Shown here: positions 1-10,300 of the stretch, in pieces
Layout of the letters: each line of letters starts with the position of its first letter
How positions within the stretch are numbered: the stretch's first letter is position 1
From: Candidatus Fibrimonadaceae bacterium
GTDB lineage: Bacteria; Fibrobacterota; Fibrobacteria; Fibrobacterales; Fibrobacteraceae
Assembly (NCBI GenBank): GCA_031286305.1
Contig: JAITUM010000093.1
Span: forward strand, 1-33,814
Reading direction: 5' to 3'
Length of the DNA stretch: 33,814 nt
Notes under the pieces: model-generated
Database searches by the model: none
Told to the model about the DNA's origin: nothing
The model's input: only the letters and a program-made list of their open reading frames with translations
Translations under genes and position numbers: made by a program

Positions 1-802
1 CACGACCCTCGCTACGACCTTTAGCTTCGCCGCGACCAAAGCCTTCTTCCCTAGCGTACTTCAACGCAGCATACCTGTCACGCTCATTCTTCATAGAAGC
101 CTCATAACTATCTCTCTCACTAAGAGTAAAATTAGAAATTCTGGCAATATCAAAAATCTTATCAAACACTTCTTCGCTAAACTCTGAAGGTTTCTCCCTA
201 AGCTTGTGGGCATTACGTAAGGAAAACATGAGCCTATCCTGCAGGGTCTTACACTCGCTCTTGTTTTTTTTGAATTTGCCAAGCCGAACAAATACCAAAT
301 TTATGTAACCATACCTGATTTCAGGATAATTGTCATTGGAAAGAGAAAGATATTGAACAATATCATTGTTTCCAAAGTCAAGGTCAAAATTAAGGAAACT
401 CAAGGAATAAACTGCTGGGTAGTTAAAATCCCAATTCCCTTTTTTGCCGCTTTTGGTTATTGCCATGCAGGCGTAAAAAAGGACTCTTTTGATAAAATAG
501 GCTTGTTTTCCCACCTGAACCTCCACAAGAAATTTGCTTCCTTGTGAATCTTCGCAGAGTATATCAAAAACAGAATCCCTGTTTTCTATGGTTTCTCCCG
601 GAACATAGGGATTTTTGATATCCACATCCACAATTGGGTATGTTAATTTTTTCTCTAGAAAGACATTGAGCATCACAATGAGCGGCTCTTTGTCTTTTTC
701 GTTGGCGAATGTTTTTTTGAATGGCATATCCACCGTTAAATCGGCGTAATATCCTGCGTCAGCTTCTGCATTAACATCAGCGTCCATATCTTTTTCGACC
801 AT
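1..802 (-). CDS. Rpn family nuclease / PD-(D/E)XK transposase-like protein, 3' end outside window
   Basis: The minus-strand frame is open from the ATG at 802 to the left edge, giving 267 visible residues with no stop. Near the N-terminus is DMPFKKTF (about residues 25-32). The nuclease core follows: a conserved Asp in DSVFDILC (D80) and VEVQ (E94, Q96), then a KRVLFYACMAI helix. This matches the PD-(D/E)XK_2/Rpn family, whose members are linked to RecA-independent recombination and often resemble transposases. The visible C-terminal end is charged and Gly/Arg-rich (REEGFGRGEAKGRSEGR), typical of these proteins. GGAG at about 811-814, 8 bases before the ATG, supports the start. It is divergent from the giant surface-protein gene. 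Family assignment is firm; whether it is active or mobile cannot be judged without its end. Confidence 0.85.
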   Translation of the reverse strand, partial: MVEKDMDADVNAEADAGYYADLTVDMPFKKTFANEKDKEPLIVMLNVFLEKKLTYPIVDVDIKNPYVPGETIENRDSVFDILCEDSQGSKFLVEVQVGKQAYFIKRVLFYACMAITKSGKKGNWDFNYPAVYSLSFLNFDLDFGNNDIVQYLSLSNDNYPEIRYGYINLVFVRLGKFKKNKSECKTLQDRLMFSLRNAHKLREKPSEFSEEVFDKIFDIARISNFTLSERDSYEASMKNERDRYAALKYAREEGFGRGEAKGRSEGR

Positions 803-910
803 AACTGGTTCTCCTATTTTTTGTGTATACTTGTTAGACGGAAAAAACGGGAAAAAAAATATAGAAAGTGCAAAAAAAGTGAAAAAAGACGAAAAAAGTG
901 CATCTTATTC

Positions 911-998
911 GGCATTTCCTATGCCTCACCCCTTCGGGGCCAGCTTTTAGCTGTTCGCCTAATGGCACTTCCTGTGCCCGGCGTGCAACTATGAGTTG
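911..998. repeat. Cluster of five tiny hairpins
   Basis: Five inverted repeats lie almost end to end: GGCAT-ttcct-ATGCC (911-925), CCCC-ttc-GGGG (929-939), CAGCT-ttt-AGCTG (941-953), GGCAC-ttcct-GTGCC (964-978) and CAACT-atg-AGTTG (986-998). All have 4-5 bp perfect stems with 3-5 base loops, and four loops begin with TT. Similar hairpins with a TTC or TTT loop occur in other gaps (CAGCC/GGCTG at 18435-18447 on the minus strand, CGCC/GGCG at 25903-25913). It could be a repetitive-element array or a structured RNA. No T-tract follows, so it is not an ordinary terminator. Confidence 0.7.
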
Positions 999-1007
999 AC
1001 GCTTTGA

Positions 1008-1035
1008 CCCTATACCCCATACCCTATACCCAAAC
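1008..1035. repeat. Degenerate heptamer tandem repeat (CCCTATA type)
   Basis: Four 7-base units run in tandem: CCCTATA, CCCCATA, CCCTATA, CCCAAAC. The other strand is G-rich (GGGTATA-like). Heptamer arrays of similar build occur at 11887-11915, 15618-15638, 18373-18400, 18521-18541 and 33636-33649. They resemble the short tandemly repeated repetitive sequences known from cyanobacteria in unit length only. Confidence 0.75.
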
Positions 1036-1041
1036 ATTGAG

Positions 1042-1067
1042 TTAATCATTAATTACTTTACTATATT
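1042..1067 (+). promoter_or_regulatory. Predicted promoter with upstream palindrome, for the uORF/giant-gene transcript
   Basis: The 11-base palindrome TTAATCATTAA (1042-1052) is followed five bases on by the promoter-like motif TTTACTATATT (1057-1067). The same two parts precede the GH5, beta-lyase and FlgM-like genes. A start about 7 bases past the motif would give a transcript beginning near the ATG at 1080 and a leader of some 270 bases before the giant gene. I saw no nearer CTATATT-type motif upstream of 1348. Confidence 0.6.
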
Positions 1068-1079
1068 CCTGTCATAACT

Positions 1080-1262
1080 ATGACAGAAAGCATGTATTTG
1101 GAGTTTTGCAATTGTTTTGGGCGAAAGCTGCCCGTAGTGGGTCTATACCCTGCTGCACCTCATGCCTATAGTAGCAGAGCAGAGCAGAGCAGAGCAGAGC
1201 AGAGCAGAGCAGAGCAGAGCAGAGCAGAGCAGAGCAGAGCAGAGCGTGTCAAGATAAGATAG
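1080..1262 (+). CDS. Small upstream ORF containing the AGAGC array (possibly regulatory)
   Basis: A 60-codon ORF begins 12 bases after the predicted promoter motif. Its second half is the AGAGC array, read as repeating R-A-E-Q-S, and it stops at TAG 1260-1262. The peptide resembles no family I know, so I do not claim a functional protein. Its interest is positional. After the array, the third reading frame (codons starting at 1244, 1247 and so on) is stop-free until TGA 1349-1351, which overlaps the giant gene's ATG (1348-1350) as ATGA. With 14 units the ORF ends 85 bases short of that ATG. With 13 or 16 it would run to the overlap. Confidence 0.3.
   Translation: MTESMYLEFCNCFGRKLPVVGLYPAAPHAYSSRAEQSRAEQSRAEQSRAEQSRAERVKIR
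1176..1245 (+). repeat. Pentanucleotide tandem repeat, (AGAGC)14
   Basis: Fourteen perfect AGAGC units (70 bases) lie 102 bases upstream of the giant gene's ATG. A unit length not divisible by three and perfect homogeneity are typical of slippage-prone contingency loci. It lies inside the predicted leader, so a change in copy number alters both leader length and the frame of the small ORF. Confidence 0.97.
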
Positions 1263-1347
1263 AAAATTACTTTTTTTGTCTGAATTTCAATTTGAATGAT
1301 TTTAGTAGTGGCGGGTATTTCACCCTTTCAAACCATAGGAGTTCCTT

Positions 1348-4300
1348 ATGAATAGGTCTAATTTTACTTTTTTTGCGGTTTTGCTGGCATTGCTGGCTTC
1401 AGCGGCGTGGGGGCAACAGCTTAGTGGTGCTGGGACTCCAGGTGATCCATTCCGCATTGAGAGTGATGCGGATATGAGTACCTTTAGAGATTGGATTAAT
1501 GAAGGTAGGAATGTTAGTAGCCATTATCGGGTGACGCGAGATATTACTTGGTGGACTAACGTGGGACGCATTGGGCATCCCGACAGGCCTTTCAGGGGGA
1601 CTTTTGATGGCGGTGGATATACGATAAATTTTGCTGGCGGTATAAACATGGGGGGTATTGACTATGTTGGTTTTTTCGGTTGTGTTAACGGCGCAACTAT
1701 CAGGAATCTGACCATTGAAGGAAACCATATTGATGGACAAGGTTATGTTGGTGGTTTAATCGGGTATGCCACAGGCTCTATTAATCTTCACAATGTGCAT
1801 GTCAGATTAACTGGCACGTCAGATACATATTGGTCTTATTGGGGCGGTTTGATTGGAAATGTGGGTGATGTTAGTACTATAAATATTACTTCCAGTTCCG
1901 CTATAGTTGCCGGTGTACGTTTTCGTAATTCTGGTAATACTATTTGGGGCGGCGGTTTGATTGGGCGTATTGGTGCAAGCGGCACGGCGAATATTACCGA
2001 TTGTATGGCTTCTATAATTATTAGAGATCAAAACAACAACCACCAATATATAGGCGGGCTTATTGGCTCCATATCGGGAGGCGTATCTAAAATAACGCGT
2101 TCCGTTGCCATATCAAATATTAGCAACTCACCGAATGTCTCTACTTCTAGAGGTCCGTTTATCGGCTATTCTGGAGGCAATCTTACTTTAAATGCGTGTT
2201 ATCATAATTTACCAACCCACGAATTTATAGGACATAATAGTAATATTGCTTCTACTATAATAAATAATTCAGACGGAAATATAACCAGCTGGACAGGGAA
2301 CGACCGTGTTTATAGTGCCTTGGAACGTCGTGATGATTCTGGCGCGACTATCAGAAGTGAGAATCGCGGTAATGAAAGTTGGGGATTCGATCATCCCGTC
2401 AATAACCGTCCTAAATTGTCGAAAACGGGTTATGCGGTGTTGGTAACCGCAGGCGGAAATATTGGTAAAATCACCGATCATCGCTTTGCTTCGTCAACAT
2501 CGTATTACGTAAATGCCGATCAGACACTAACCATTGAATCAAATCTCCAACCCAACTCGCGACAACTTGTAGAATATACTTTTACACCAGCTTATACACC
2601 AAGCTCCGGTGCTACTACCCATACTCTTACCAGAACAGGAAACATAGGAAACCTTACCGCTCGCGTTAACGGAACGGTAAGCGCAAAAATTATCAATATT
2701 CCAACCCCTTCTTCACTAAGTGCCACTTTTGATCAATTTGCAAGAAATGGCGGGCAAGTGACACTCAATTGGAGTTTCAGCAATCCTAGCAGTCTGAGTG
2801 GCAGTTTTTGGGTTTATCGTCGTGAAGGAACATTAGATAATTGGACCAGACGTAATGCCACAGGCATTGCTTTGTCAAACAACTCGTCTTATACTGATGA
2901 TACAGAATTCAACAAAACTTATCGATACGCTGTAGTTTATCAGGAGTTTGATATGCCAGCTACATCTTTAGCGAGTTTCCCAAGCACAAATTCGCCGGCT
3001 GTTCAGTACCAAACATTACCAAACGTAAATACAACCCCCGTATTTTTCCCACTTACAGCACAACCAGGTGCTTTAAATGGAGAGATTAATATATCATTTC
3101 TTCCTCATATTAATTTTAACACCGGAAACTTTGATATAGAATTCAGAACTAAAGCTATGGGGACTACTGGTTGGGGTATTTGGAGTGCTCTGTCAGGTGG
3201 CACAGGTTCTCTTGACGGAAGAAACGAGCCATATTCTCGCACACATGGAAATCTTAGCCATTGCAACGACTATGAATATAGAGTAAGTTTTCCCCTTTAC
3301 GATGTACGTTATACTGTGCAGTCAGCAACTGCAAAACCTCGAAGCAACGTAGCATTTATAGACAATAAGCCTCTTAAAGTTTCTAAAGGTGAATACGCTA
3401 ATCAAGTGCGTTTGGAATGGACTATTAGAAATAGTACCACTCAGGAAACTTACCGCATGTCACGTAGGACTGCAGCTACTAACAGCATTCCTGCCGGTCC
3501 GTGGGTCAATCTCGAGATTGTAACAAGCAACACGGCGACAACTTATTGGAATGATAATAACGCTCTTACAGGCGTTTTTTATGACTATATGGTAGAGCTC
3601 ATTCGAGATTGTACCGCCGATTCAATAACCACGGTAACCACGGTATCGACAGCAAAAGATATAGGTTTTACGCAAGCTTTCGGTACGGTTTCGGGGCGCA
3701 TTACTTTCGGAGCCGGAAACGCGTCGCCAAATGTAAACGTGCTGGTGCAGAGAAATGAACTCTCGGAAGGTGAGAACCAATATCGTTCTCTGAGGTCTAC
3801 AGGTGGTGGGCAAAAGTTTGAATGGCTTGCGAATCCGGTTAGTAATTTTAATGATATTTGGACATCCGGAAGGTGGACTTTGCAATTCTGGGTAAATCCT
3901 GATGCTAATAATACTGGAACAAGAGTTATCGGTAATATAGGCGGTCAAGATATTTCGATGATCGCAGTAACTGGTGGTTATCAGATTTTTACTGCTATGC
4001 AAACAGCAACTACGGCTCGTTCAGCAATTATTCCCTCCAATCATTTTTCACATATAACCATTACAAGGGATGGAAGTAATGTCAATATTTATACGGTTGT
4101 TGACAAAGATTCAAGTAACATCAGTATTGCAAACACTTCGTTTACCACAAATGTGTCAATGACAGCACCGGCTGCAGCTAACAGCAAAATAAGTTTAGGG
4201 CACAGTTTGTGGGGTAATATTGACGATGTTCGCTTTTGGAACCGTGCGCTTGATTCGGCTGAAATTAGGCGCAACTACAGCCGTCTTTTAGTCGGCAACG

Positions 4301-7300
4301 AAAACGGTCTGCGCGGTTACTGGACTTTTGATGATGGGTTACCAGGTTACGCTTTTGACATGAGTCGCGTGGGAACGGTATATAACGGCAACCACGCTAC
4401 AACCAATACACTTGCATTCAATACCAACGTGCCCAACGAAACCTATCAGCTCGCGCTTAAAGGCATCACCGACGCCAACGGCAACTATCAAATAGGCGGC
4501 ATTCCATACCAAGGCGAAGGCACAAGCTACTCCATTATCCCCATGCTTGGTGTGCATCAGTTCAACCCCACGCAGCAGCTACGTTATATCAGCCCAACAT
4601 CAATGGTTCACAACGGCACCGATTTTACAAATATATCGTCGTTTGAAGTATCCGGAACTGTAGTTTACGAAGGCGGAACTTATCCGGTGGAAGGTTGTAC
4701 GTTTGAAATTGATGGAATACAGGTTACTCTCGACGGCAAACCTGTAACTAGTAGTTCCGACGGCAGATTTGAAATAAGTGTACCGATTGGTACACACAAA
4801 GTACAAGTCAAAAAGCCAGGACACACTTTTGTCAACGATGGTTATTTGACCGATGGCAATGGTAAAGATCTCAATTACAATGCTCCATTAAGCGAAGTTA
4901 AATTCTATAACACAACACGAGTGAAACTAATAGGCCATATTGTTGGAGGCAAGCTCGAGCATGAAAAAACATCGGGCTTTGGTTTGCGTACAAACAACAT
5001 TGGTTCCAATGCGATAACATTAACCGCAGCCAAAAATTATAGCTTAGCGACAGAGCAAAAAAACACGGTCTTTCAGCATAATACTGGTGACAAATGGGCA
5101 AATTGGACATATCCTAATAATATTAGGCGAGATAGTACTTTTATGAAAATTGAAGAGAATACTATAACCATTACAGTTAGCTCTGCAACCGGCGAATACG
5201 TAGCGTGGGTATATCCCGAACTCTATAATATCCAAAATATTTCTGCTGGTAATTATGGTGCCATTTACGACCGTAACGAATCGTTTGATCTTCGTGATGC
5301 ACCTATTATGGACGATAGGATGTTGCAAAGTAGTGTATATTCATGGCCTGATTCAGTTTTTGTACCTCAACAGGGAAATAGAGCGGCATATTGGGAACAT
5401 ATCACACGCGAAGATACAGTTCGTTATCATAGAGAATGGAGTTTTTACCATCAGGAACAACCGAGCTTTACTATACAGCAGCTTGTGAATGAACAAGTAG
5501 TAAACTATTTTGGCGATAAAGAATTTGAATTAGACAATGCTACCATTGATCTAGTAACGCTTGCTGAAGGAAAGCCACCTTTTTATCACTTTGATAAACC
5601 GATTTTCCGTCAAGGCGAACAATATTCATTCGCTTTATCAGCCTTTGAGGAATACTATAACCCGAAAACCGATGTTGCAAATGTCGTTCCTGTTGCCGGT
5701 GGCACCGTTTCATTTATAGGTGAAATGCTAATGGAAACTAACCCTGCGCCTATTGAACTTGATTCGCTAGGGCAAGGCGTTTTCAGTTTCCTTGGCGGTA
5801 TGGCAGACCTTACCACTGGCATTAGAAATTTAAGCGCAAGGATTCGCATAGACAACCTTTCTTACGATTCCGAAACCTTTGGTACCACAGGATTGAGTGC
5901 TTACGTTCTTGGAGGCAGAAGCACCGGCACCGATTTTGTTACTGCAGCAAGCGATAAAATAGATTTTATTTTACATGATCCACCTGGGTCAAATAGTTAC
6001 GCTTATATAGAGAAAGGCACTGTCTTTAGTACTACCTATGAGAAGAATTATACTGACAAGTTTAGATTACAAACCGAATTAGCTGGTATACTCGGAGTGA
6101 AAACAATCACTTTAGCTGGCATGGGTGTAATGATTGGAGGAGAATTAGAAACTACAAATAAAATTGGAGCTGGAATTGAAGTCGAAACCAGAAATATTCA
6201 CAATAGTAAAAAAGTGGAAACTTTTACTTTTACCGACCGCGTTGAAACTTCTTCCGAGCCTGAGTTTGTAGGGCATCACGCTGACGTGTATGTAGGAAGA
6301 GGTACAAACACGCTCTATGGTTTGACCAACAATATTACAATAGGCAAAACCAATGATTTTGGTGATCCATCTGATGTGCTACTCACCATAGGTGATTACA
6401 CTATAGGTAAACAAACAGCTCTTGCAATGGGTATGGACTTTGGTACGGTATTTTACTATACTGGCTACGAAATAGAAAACATTATGATTCCAAAATGGAA
6501 GGATGTTTTGAAAAATTTGTTTGTTTTTAGCGAAGAAAACATTAATACTGCTACTATTAAAAATCCGGTATATGTATCCAAATTACCTGCCAATGATCCC
6601 AATTTCGGAACACGAAACGATGATGTAGAGGTTTGGGGTACCGAAGCAACAAACGATTTAGAAAATGGACCAAGTTATAAGATGATACTGCCAGACGCAC
6701 TGAAAGAAAAAATGCGAGCAGGATTGGATATTGCTGGAGGAGCGAAAGAAACAATAGAAGTTACCGATTCAATTGCTCATTTAAACCTAATAATCAAACA
6801 ATGGGAAAAATATTTGGCAGATAATGAAAAACGAAAAATAGATGCAATAAATAATAATCAGTATAAGTCAGGTGATAATATTAGTTTCGGATCTGGCGTT
6901 ACTATTGAAAAAAGCCATGACTACACAAAAGAGACTGGCAAGACAGTAGGTAGTGAGTTTGAAGGAAATGCATTAGTTTTTACAGAATTAGGATTTAAAG
7001 CTTTAGGAGTGGGTTGGGAATTAAAAGGCGAAGCAAGCACTGGAGTCTCAACAGGTTCCTCAACAACCAATGATACTTTAAAGTCTAATACCGTAGGTTT
7101 CGTTCTTTCTACAGGCGGCACAGAGGATCAAATCACGGTTGATTACACATTAGATCATAAAAGCATACCCGCTACCTTCATGTTCCGTACACGCGGCGGT
7201 CGCACCAGCTGCCCTTACGAATCTGAAATAAGAACCAAATACTTTGAGCCGGGCAACCACATAATCAACGAAGGCACAATGCAAATTGAAGTACCAAAAA

Positions 7301-10300
7301 TAGCAGTTTCAGGTGGAGCAAATCGCCTACAAGTACCCGCTACACGTGCAGCTTCGTTCGCACTCGACATCACCAACGAATCTGAAACCAACGGCACAGG
7401 CTGGTTCAAACTCACAGTTGACGAATCCACCAATCCACACGGCGCTGTGTTAAAAATAGACGGAATGCCCATCGCCAACGGGCGCTATTTCTCGGTTCCT
7501 TCCGGACAAGTATTGAAAAAAACACTCACAGTAGAAAAAGGACCAAATGAAGACGTCTATGAAAATATTCACCTAATCTTAGCTTCCGATTGCGACCCGG
7601 ATTTATCGGATGAAATCATAATAACCGTTGAATTCTTACCCTCGTGCTCTGAAGTTGCAATAAAATCTCCCTACGATAACTGGCTTATCAACACCGCCAC
7701 CGGCGACAGCATTATGGTAGAGTTAGAAAACTACGATGTCAACTTCACCAACTTTAGCTATGTAGAATTGCTATATCGTTTAAAGTCCGCTCCGCAATGG
7801 TCAAGTGCCATGAAGTTTTATTCCGATCAAACACGTTACGACCAAGCTCAAGGACCAAAAACGCTACTCGGAACAGAATCAAGCATCAAATATTGGTGGT
7901 ACAAAGACCAAAAAATCGACGGTGAATACGAATTCAGTGCTCGTACTATTTGCGAAACAATAGGCGATCAGTTTGTAGCGGATTATGCCACGCCTGCTAT
8001 TAGCGGCGTTATGGACATGAACCCTCCCCGTTCCCTCGGCTTCGCCTCCCCCGCCAGCGGCATTCTCGGCATAGGCGACGAACTCTCAATCACCTTCAAC
8101 AAAGACATCCAAACCGGCATGCTCACGCAAAATAACTTCAGCATAACCGGCGTACTCAACGCCCAAGAAATCGCCGAACCAAGCGCAGGCATCAACTTCA
8201 CCGGCGGCACACAGCAAGCAAAAACCGAACTGCCAATCTACACCGGCGGCTCATTCTCCATAGAAACTTGGTTTAAACACGATGTAGGCAAAGGCGGCAC
8301 CCTCTTCGCTTTTGGCAACTCAAACAACAACAGCATATCGCTCGGCTTCAATGATGCAGGCCGTGCCGTACTCAAAGTTGGCGAAGAAACATACACCTCC
8401 ATAAACTACATCGCAGGCGACCAAACATGGAAATTCATCGCAATGGCTTACGACCACACCAATAACAGCGTATCGGTTTACGAATATGAAGGCGCAACAA
8501 ACAATGTGCTCTTTGCCAACAGAACGCTTACTGCCATTCCCCCAACGCAAGGGCAACTTATCGTAGGCAACAACGTAGCGGGCAACAGCGGCTTCACCGG
8601 TGCAGTTTCACAACTACACTTCTATGGCGCAAAACGTACCGAAGCAGATATTGCTGCAAGCAAAAGCCTTAGCAAATCCGGCAGAGAACACGGGCTTATA
8701 GGCTACTGGGCAATGGATGAAATCGAAGGAACAGTCGCCGTTGACAAAGCACGCGCCAGAAATCTCATGCTGAGTGCGGCTGACTGGTACGTATATCCGT
8801 CTGGCTACGCAATGCAAACTGGTAACGGCAATCATTTCTTCATCCCAACTGCCACCTACCCGCTAAACGAATTCAGCGACTTCACGCTTGAGTTCTGGTT
8901 CCGCAACGCAAGTGGCAGCCAAACCAACAATGTGATTTTCAGTGCAGATAACGGTTATATAGCCGTAAACGCAAGTGGCGGGTTAACGCTTTACAAAAAA
9001 GACGGAACAGAAAATCGTGTACTAACCACAAGCAACCTTATGGATACCAAATGGCATCATGTTGCAATGTCTGTACGTCGTAGCGGAAATGTGAATGTTT
9101 ACATTAACGGACAAAATACAGCAACATTCTCCGAAACTTTGTTAGAATCCTTTGCAAGCGGTTTCTACTACTTTGGAGCAAAACGCACGCCAACAAACAC
9201 CTTCGAAAACTACTTCGCAGGCTACTTCGATGAAATTCGTATATGGAACAGCGCCCTCACTCGCGATGGTATTGTGCTGAACAAAAACAGCAAATTGCGC
9301 GGCAACGAAGCAGGATTACTGGCATACTATCCATTCGAAACCTACACGAAACAGCAAAACAATCTAATTTCTGTAACACCAACAGACAACAATATGGTTG
9401 ATGCTTCCATGGCAGCAAGCGGTGCTACAACATCCACAATTTCCGTGCCTGTAAAAGACGCACGTCCGGTTGAAAGTGTGCCGTTTAGTTATGTTGCCTC
9501 AAACAACAAAATTGTCTTCACTATCGACCCCGCATACTTTGCTCGCGTAGAAGGCTCAACACTCACCCTTGCCGTAAAAGATGTGCGCGATATGCGCGAC
9601 AACAAAAGCAATACGGAACAGTGGACAGCCTTTGTTCGCCGCAATGCACTTCAGTGGGATAGAGAACCCGTCTATATGAGCATGGAAGAAGGTGAAAGCC
9701 GCAGCTTTACAGCAAAAATCACCAACACAGGAGGCACAACTGTAAGCTATAGCGTTGAAAACTTGCCTTCATGGCTGAGCATAGTAAATAGCGTTGGCAA
9801 CTTAGCGCCAATGGCAAGCAGAGACTTAACATTTGTCGTAGTTCCCGGTGTGAACATCGGTAACTACGAAGCAACAATTGGCCTTACAAGCGGCAACGGC
9901 ATAACCGAGGCTCTGAGCGTTCAGCTCAAAGTTTCCGGAAAACGCCCGAATTGGATAGTTAATCCCAATGATTTCGAAGGCTCCATGAGCATCACGGGTA
10001 GAATCGAAATCAACGGCGTGCTCAGCGAAAATACTGAAAATGTGCTGGCTGCCTTTATTGGAGACCAGTGCGTTGGCACAGCCTCGCTTACATACATTAG
10101 CCCAAGCAATGCCTATTTTGTGTTCTCAAATGTTTACGGCAATGCCGCGCATAACAATCAACCTGTAACATTCAAGCTTTGGGATGCCTCCACCGGGCGC
10201 ATTTATCCGAAAGTGGAAACCTCGGTAAGCAATATTCGCTTTACACCTACAAGCGTTTTAGGTTCTCCGCTTAATCCGGTTATATTTAACGCGTTGGATG

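Larger units (their letters stand above)
803..1347. other. Long repeat-rich regulatory intergenic region upstream of the giant gene
   Basis: This 545-base gap holds no convincing protein gene. In order it contains an A-rich tract (about 840-900), five consecutive small hairpins (911-998), a degenerate heptamer array (1008-1035), the palindrome TTAATCATTAA, a TTTACTATATT promoter motif (1057-1067), a small ORF starting at 1080, the AGAGC array, and a Shine-Dalgarno site AGGAG (1337-1341) six bases before the giant gene's ATG. The parts are listed separately. Confidence 0.8.

Noticed and set aside
353-547. Plus-strand 64-codon ORF
   Set aside because: It lies opposite the intact Rpn-family reading frame, which carries the nuclease motifs.
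883-1080. Possible tRNA or small RNA gene among the hairpins
   Set aside because: The hairpins do not form a cloverleaf, and there is no T-loop or anticodon arm of the right spacing.
1176-1245. AGAGC array as a CRISPR or protein repeat
   Set aside because: Five-base units without spacers cannot be CRISPR, and the R-A-E-Q-S peptide is the same in all frames, so coding is not supported.
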